Origin: Candidatus Brocadiaceae bacterium
Lineage (GTDB): Bacteria > Planctomycetota > Brocadiia > SM23-32
Length of the DNA: 9,818 nucleotides
Assembly: GCA_030615435.1 (NCBI GenBank)
Contig: JAUWZH010000086.1
Span: 1 to 9,818, forward strand
Direction of reading: 5' to 3'
In this document: in pieces, positions 6,551-9,818 of the stretch
How positions within the stretch are numbered: position 1 is the stretch's first letter
How the letters are laid out: every line of letters starts with the position of its first letter
Position numbers and translations under genes: made by a program
The notes under the pieces: generated by a model
What the model saw: the letters and a program-made list of their open reading frames with translations, nothing else
What the model was told of the DNA's origin: nothing
The model's database searches: none

Positions 6551-7402
6551 TTACAGTTTGTAGAACTTGATGGCGTTCTCGCGGAAGAGCTTTTTCAACT
6601 CGTCTTCCGAGCAGCCCAGAAGAAGCCACTCGAGTGTTTCGACGCATTCGGGAATCGTCGCCGCCTGGCTAGAGACCGGCCAATCTCCGCCGAACATCGT
6701 GCGCTCGAAGCCGTAACATTGGAAAATGTGATCCACGTACGGCCTGAGCTCTTCCCTCGTCCAGCTCTGATGGTCGGCCTCGGTCGCGAGGCTTGATACC
6801 TTGAGATAGACATTCGGCAGTTCGCTCAACGCTTTGAATTGCGCCCGCCACGGATCCAGCTTATGCTCGCGAATGTTGGGCTTGCCGATGTGGTCCAGAA
6901 CAAACTGCACGTTTGGACATTGCTTGACGAATCTTGTCGTGTTGGCAGTCTGGAAATCGGCGATGCAGATGTCGAAAGTCAGGTTGAACTCCGCCAGCAT
7001 CTGCACGCCCTTGATGAAGTCCGGCCGAAGACAGAACTCCAGATCTTCCTCGAACTGAATGATGCGTCGAATGCCTTTGACCAACTTGTTCTCTGCGAAT
7101 TCTTCAAGAATGGACCGAACGGCATCGCCTCTTTCCAACGGTGTCCAGGGGACAATGCCCTGGAGTCGGCCATCGGTCTGGGCAAGTTCAGTAACGAACG
7201 CTGCCTCCTCTTTGAACTGAGCTGGGTCGCACTCGGCTTGGACAAAGACCATCCTGTCCACTTTCACCGGCCCGCAGGCCTCATTGTAATCGTCCAGCAG
7301 GAACGTGCGGTTCAACATGGGCAGATCCGCCAACCATGGATATCGCAGCCGGTCAAAGTCCCAGACGTGGAGATGCGTGTCAACTATCGGAAAATTCAAC
7401 AT
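6551..7402 (-). CDS. COG3618 amidohydrolase, predicted sugar-lactone hydrolase
   Basis: A 283-residue cytoplasmic TIM-barrel hydrolase of the amidohydrolase-2 family, which includes L-fuconolactonase, L-rhamnonolactonase and 2-pyrone-4,6-dicarboxylate lactonase. Visible motifs are DTHLHVWD (8-15, the metal or substrate HxH motif), 'VFVQAECDP' (52-60), GIRRIIQ (110-116), LDHIGKP (169-175), YLKVSSL (199-205) and FGGDWPVS (237-244) with the late conserved Asp240. The length is normal for the family. AAGGTG (minus strand, 7415-7410), spaced 7 bases, supports the start at 7402. It follows the SDR gene by 29 bases in the same operon. The neighbours (dehydrogenase and LarA-family enzyme) favour opening an aldono-lactone made by the SDR. 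The exact sugar cannot be told from sequence, so no gene symbol is given. Confidence 0.88.
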   Translation of the reverse strand: MLNFPIVDTHLHVWDFDRLRYPWLADLPMLNRTFLLDDYNEACGPVKVDRMVFVQAECDPAQFKEEAAFVTELAQTDGRLQGIVPWTPLERGDAVRSILEEFAENKLVKGIRRIIQFEEDLEFCLRPDFIKGVQMLAEFNLTFDICIADFQTANTTRFVKQCPNVQFVLDHIGKPNIREHKLDPWRAQFKALSELPNVYLKVSSLATEADHQSWTREELRPYVDHIFQCYGFERTMFGGDWPVSSQAATIPECVETLEWLLLGCSEDELKKLFRENAIKFYKL

Positions 7403-7431
7403 GCCTTTTCACCTTGTTCTTCGTGTTGGGT

Positions 7432-8190
7432 TCAGTCCATCACCAGGCCGCCATTGACGTCCAGGATTTCGCCCGTGATGTAGCGGGCGTTATCTGAGGC
7501 GAGGAAGGCCACCGCGTTGGCAACATCGGTTGGCTGCCCGTACTGCCCCCACGGAATGATCGCGGCGAACTCCTTATTGGTCTTCTCGCCCCATGCGTCG
7601 GTCATTGGGGTGGCCGTGGGACCGGGGCACACCGCATTGACGTTGATCTTGTAAGGAGCCGCCTGCAGAGCAAGCGACTTGGTGAAGCAGATCACTCCCG
7701 CCTTGGAGGCAGAGTAGTGTGCGCCCGCTGCCAGACCGCCAATCTTGCCTGCCGCAGAGGCGACGGAGATAATCTTGCCGTACGCTTTTTCTCTCATGAT
7801 CCGAAATGCTTCCCGACTCATCAGGAACGTGCCGCGAAGATTGACCGCCATGATCTTGTCCCACTCCGCCACTTCGATGTCCAGAATCGGCACCATGCGG
7901 CACAGGGCGGCGTTATTGACAAGGATGTCAACCGTCCCCATCTTGTCCAGGACAGTCGCATAAAGCTTCTTCACGGAAGGCTCCGAGGCAATGTCTGTCT
8001 CAACGACAAGGGCGTTCCTGCCAAGTTCTCGGACCATCGTAGCCGTTTCATTTGACTCTTCGACCTGCAGGTCGGCGATCACCACAGCTGCGCCATTGGC
8101 CGCCAGGGCCAAACAAATGGCTCGGCCGATTCCCTGCGCCCCGCCTGTGACGATTGCTACTCTGCCTTCTGTGCCCGTCTCATTGCTCAT
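7432..8190 (-). CDS. SDR-family NAD(P)-dependent oxidoreductase
   Basis: A 252-residue classical short-chain dehydrogenase. The Rossmann motif TGGAQGIG is at 15-22. An acidic residue (D40 in VVIADL) at the end of beta-2 favours NAD over NADP. Also present are NNAA (92-95), N117 (AVNLRG), S145 (SVASAAG), and catalytic Y159/K163 (YSASK). 'NAVCPGPTATPM' and the closing 'YITGEILDVNGG' are typical of the FabG/sugar-dehydrogenase group. The frame is open further upstream, but the ATG at 8190 begins the normal SDR N-terminus. It has AAGGA (minus strand, 8201-8197) spaced 6 bases and overlaps the larA-like stop by 11 bases, implying coupled translation. Oxidation of an aldose to its lactone, feeding the next gene, is inferred. 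A role on a later keto-deoxy acid is equally possible. Confidence 0.92.
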   Translation of the reverse strand: MSNETGTEGRVAIVTGGAQGIGRAICLALAANGAAVVIADLQVEESNETATMVRELGRNALVVETDIASEPSVKKLYATVLDKMGTVDILVNNAALCRMVPILDIEVAEWDKIMAVNLRGTFLMSREAFRIMREKAYGKIISVASAAGKIGGLAAGAHYSASKAGVICFTKSLALQAAPYKINVNAVCPGPTATPMTDAWGEKTNKEFAAIIPWGQYGQPTDVANAVAFLASDNARYITGEILDVNGGLVMD

Positions 8191-9493
8191 TTCGTTTCCT
8201 TGTTTGGTGATCTGTCCCGAAGGACCAATTCTCCTGCAATGTTGGCAGCATTTCGGCGGCGCCTTGCAAGACCAGGACAGACGCATCGTAACCAAGGAGT
8301 TCAAACGCTTCTGCAAGTGCCTGCTGCGGTGTGTCGGCATGTTTCAGGCCAACCGTTTCGACCTGCCGGCGTGAGATGCCATCGGTCACCAAGAAGACGG
8401 TTGCCTTCTCCACGGCAACGTCGGCTACTTGGATCATATGGACGCCCACGACCTTGTGGCTCAACTCACCGGAGACGACGAGTCGCTTGACGCATTCTTT
8501 GGATTGATACCCGAATTTCAGCAGTTCGGACTCGTGAGGCTGCGAGAGCCCCTCATAGCATGGCGAGACGCAAATAACCACTCCGCCCTTACGCACGGCG
8601 AGCCCGGCGGCACCCAACGCCTTGTTGACCTGCCAGAACTCGATATCAAAAGGGTGGCCGTCCACCACGACGATATCCGCCTTCTGCGGCAGGCGGACCT
8701 GGTGATATTCGAGTGCCTCGCGGCAGCCTTGGCGGTGGGCTTCGACCAGATCGCCCGCCGCGCAGCCAAAGATGTTCTTCTCGATGTCCATGATGACGTT
8801 GACGATAAAATCCAGCCCGGCTTTCCGGGCCGCGTCGTCTATGGACCTGCGGATCGGATTGTCGCGCTTGCCGACGATATCCCTGCTGTCCACGTCTACG
8901 CGGGTCCAGTGCATGTCACTATTCGTGATCTCGCCGCAGCAACCCGGCACCAGAATCTTCCCTCCTCCGGTAAAGCCGCAAATCTCAATGGGCATGATGC
9001 GTCCAATGCCGACCACCAAATCCGCCCGGGCGATCTTCTTGTTTACCCAAACTTCCACGCCTTGGTCGGTCCTGCCCATAAATTCCAGTGCCTTGGGATC
9101 GTCCCACGCGTGATTGTGGACGCGAAACCGCTCGTAGACCTCTGGGCCGACCTTCTGCTGCATCTCCTGCTCGGTCATGGGCCTGTGTGCTCCGAGGGCC
9201 ATCATGAACTCGATCTTGGAGTCAGCCACGCCAGCCGCGGAGAGTTCTTCCAGCACGAACGGGATGATTTTCCAGGCGGGAGTGGGGCGGGCGACATCGT
9301 CGCAGACAATCAAGACGCAGCCTTTATCTTTAGCCAACTCGCTCAGTCGCGGCGTGCCGATGGGGTTGGCTAGCGCCGCGCCGATGGCTGCATCGTTGGG
9401 CTCCTGGCGTGGCAGCGAGAAAACACCCAGCAGGTTTTCGGCAGGGACCTCGATCGCGGGGACATCCTCATAATGAGGAAACGCGATCTTCAT
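8180..9493 (-). CDS. LarA-family nickel-pincer-type racemase/epimerase homologue
   Basis: A 437-residue member of the LarA (lactate racemase, DUF2088) family. Matching known LarA residues from memory, these appear conserved: D66 and R69 in DDVARPTP, H103 in LGAHRPMT, cofactor-anchoring K179 in GFTGGGKILVPG, nickel-ligand H195 exactly 16 residues later, and Q288/K291 in FWQVNK. The second catalytic His of lactate racemase, ten residues before the lysine, is I169 here (MPIEICGF). The start is set at 9493 (MKIAFPHY), because GGGGG on the minus strand lies 6 bases upstream; an ATG at 9499 would abut it with no spacing. It is the first gene of an operon with an SDR and a lactonase, so a sugar-acid (aldonate) substrate is more likely than lactate. 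No larB, larC or larE cofactor gene is in the window. Confidence 0.87.
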   Translation of the reverse strand: MKIAFPHYEDVPAIEVPAENLLGVFSLPRQEPNDAAIGAALANPIGTPRLSELAKDKGCVLIVCDDVARPTPAWKIIPFVLEELSAAGVADSKIEFMMALGAHRPMTEQEMQQKVGPEVYERFRVHNHAWDDPKALEFMGRTDQGVEVWVNKKIARADLVVGIGRIMPIEICGFTGGGKILVPGCCGEITNSDMHWTRVDVDSRDIVGKRDNPIRRSIDDAARKAGLDFIVNVIMDIEKNIFGCAAGDLVEAHRQGCREALEYHQVRLPQKADIVVVDGHPFDIEFWQVNKALGAAGLAVRKGGVVICVSPCYEGLSQPHESELLKFGYQSKECVKRLVVSGELSHKVVGVHMIQVADVAVEKATVFLVTDGISRRQVETVGLKHADTPQQALAEAFELLGYDASVLVLQGAAEMLPTLQENWSFGTDHQTRKRNEQ

Positions 9494-9527
9494 ATGCATC
9501 CCCCAAAGGGCCGGCGATTAGAAGTCT

Positions 9528-9556
9528 ATCATTGTCAGCCATCTGCAATCTGTCAA
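9528..9556 (-). promoter_or_regulatory. Sigma70-type promoter for the minus-strand operon
   Basis: Read on the minus strand, TTGACA (9556-9551) is followed after 17 bases by AATGAT (9533-9528). The -35 is a perfect consensus and the -10 matches 4 of 6. It lies 34 bases upstream of the larA-like start. Confidence 0.6.
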
Positions 9557-9613
9557 GCGAGAACTTGCGGCGAGCAGGTGTTTCCCGTCTTCTTGAGCAG
9601 GCTTCATTTTGGG

Positions 9614-9642
9614 TTGACTTCCCATCTTGAGCCGCGTATAGT
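9614..9642 (+). promoter_or_regulatory. Sigma70-type promoter for the divergent SDR gene
   Basis: TTGACT (9614-9619) and TATAGT (9637-9642) are separated by 17 bases, each matching 5 of 6 consensus positions. The expected start near 9649 leaves a leader of about 64 bases before the ATG at 9713. Confidence 0.7.
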
Positions 9643-9712
9643 CGGCGACAATCAGCAACCGGCAAATCCCGGACTTGACGGGCTTGCAGAAGCTCAATTG
9701 AAAGGAGAAATC

Positions 9713-9818
9713 ATGAAGAAGCGAGTACCAATGCCGAACCGTTTCAAGGGCAAGGTGGCGATCGTGACGGGAGGTTCTTCCGGAATCGGCCGGGCGATCT
9801 CGGAGGAACTGTGTAAGG
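9713..9818 (+). CDS. SDR-family oxidoreductase, N-terminal part (cut by window edge)
   Basis: Only the first 35 codons are present. They read MKKRVPMPNRFKGKVAIVTG followed by GSSGIGRAISEEL. This is the first beta strand and the glycine-rich TGGSSGIG nucleotide-binding motif of a classical short-chain dehydrogenase. AAAGGAG at 9701-9707 supports the ATG at 9713; an internal ATG at codon 7 is less well placed. It is divergent from the larA-like operon across a shared 219-base region, so the two are probably co-regulated and act in the same pathway. The substrate is unknown because the rest of the protein lies outside the window. Confidence 0.9.
   Translation, partial: MKKRVPMPNRFKGKVAIVTGGSSGIGRAISEELCK

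Noticed and set aside
6839..7483. Plus-strand ORF (214 codons) opposite the lactonase
   Set aside because: It is a shadow of a gene with clear amidohydrolase motifs, and it runs across the real intergenic gap at 7403-7431.
8191..8340. Upstream extension of the SDR gene to an ATG at 8340
   Set aside because: The extension overlaps the larA-like coding region and adds 50 residues unlike SDRs. The ATG at 8190 has a good RBS and a standard SDR N-terminus.
8429..9373. Long plus-strand ORF (314 codons) opposite the larA-like gene
   Set aside because: It is an antisense shadow: the minus strand holds a full-length LarA homologue with conserved motifs, and this ORF has no RBS or family signature.

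Overview
This window looks like a moderately GC-rich chromosomal segment from a Gram-negative (diderm) bacterium. The diderm call rests on an intact outer-membrane secretin with its own signal peptide. Shine-Dalgarno sites are clear, sigma70-type promoters are readable, and the tRNA encodes its own CCA end. The phylum cannot be fixed from this sequence. The gene mix (secretin, REC-HD-GYP regulator, LarA-family enzyme, sugar lactonase) would fit an environmental lineage such as the PVC group, but that is a guess.

The left half (1-3605, plus strand) is an envelope or secretion cassette. It holds the 3' end of a small beta-rich protein gene (frame broken upstream), then a strong hairpin, then a secreted three-domain protein built like a PapD/DUF916-type chaperone or anchor. 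A compact 456-residue secretin follows. Last comes a second small secreted protein that overlaps the secretin stop codon and carries a 9-G tract which breaks its frame. The two small proteins share a C-terminal motif (GSYSAT-x-T-x-T-x-SW), so the chaperone-like and secretin genes lie between two paralogous candidate substrates. No usher, ATPase or pseudopilin is visible.

Next (3657-5994, plus strand) is a signalling pair: an intact REC-HD-GYP response regulator, probably a cyclic-di-GMP phosphodiesterase, and a broken hybrid histidine kinase. The kinase lost its phosphoacceptor and N-box region and has at least two further frame breaks. A tRNA-Ser(GCU) with its own promoter (6159-6306) separates this half from the rest.

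The right half (6551-9818) is carbohydrate or hydroxy-acid catabolism. A three-gene minus-strand operon encodes a LarA-family enzyme, an SDR dehydrogenase and a COG3618 lactonase/amidohydrolase. A second SDR gene is divergently transcribed and runs off the right edge. Between the divergent genes lie two well-spaced sigma70 promoters facing away from each other. The set suggests oxidative breakdown of a sugar: dehydrogenation to a lactone, lactone opening to an aldonate, then possibly C2 epimerisation by the LarA homologue. No stretch longer than 300 bases lacks a gene or RNA.
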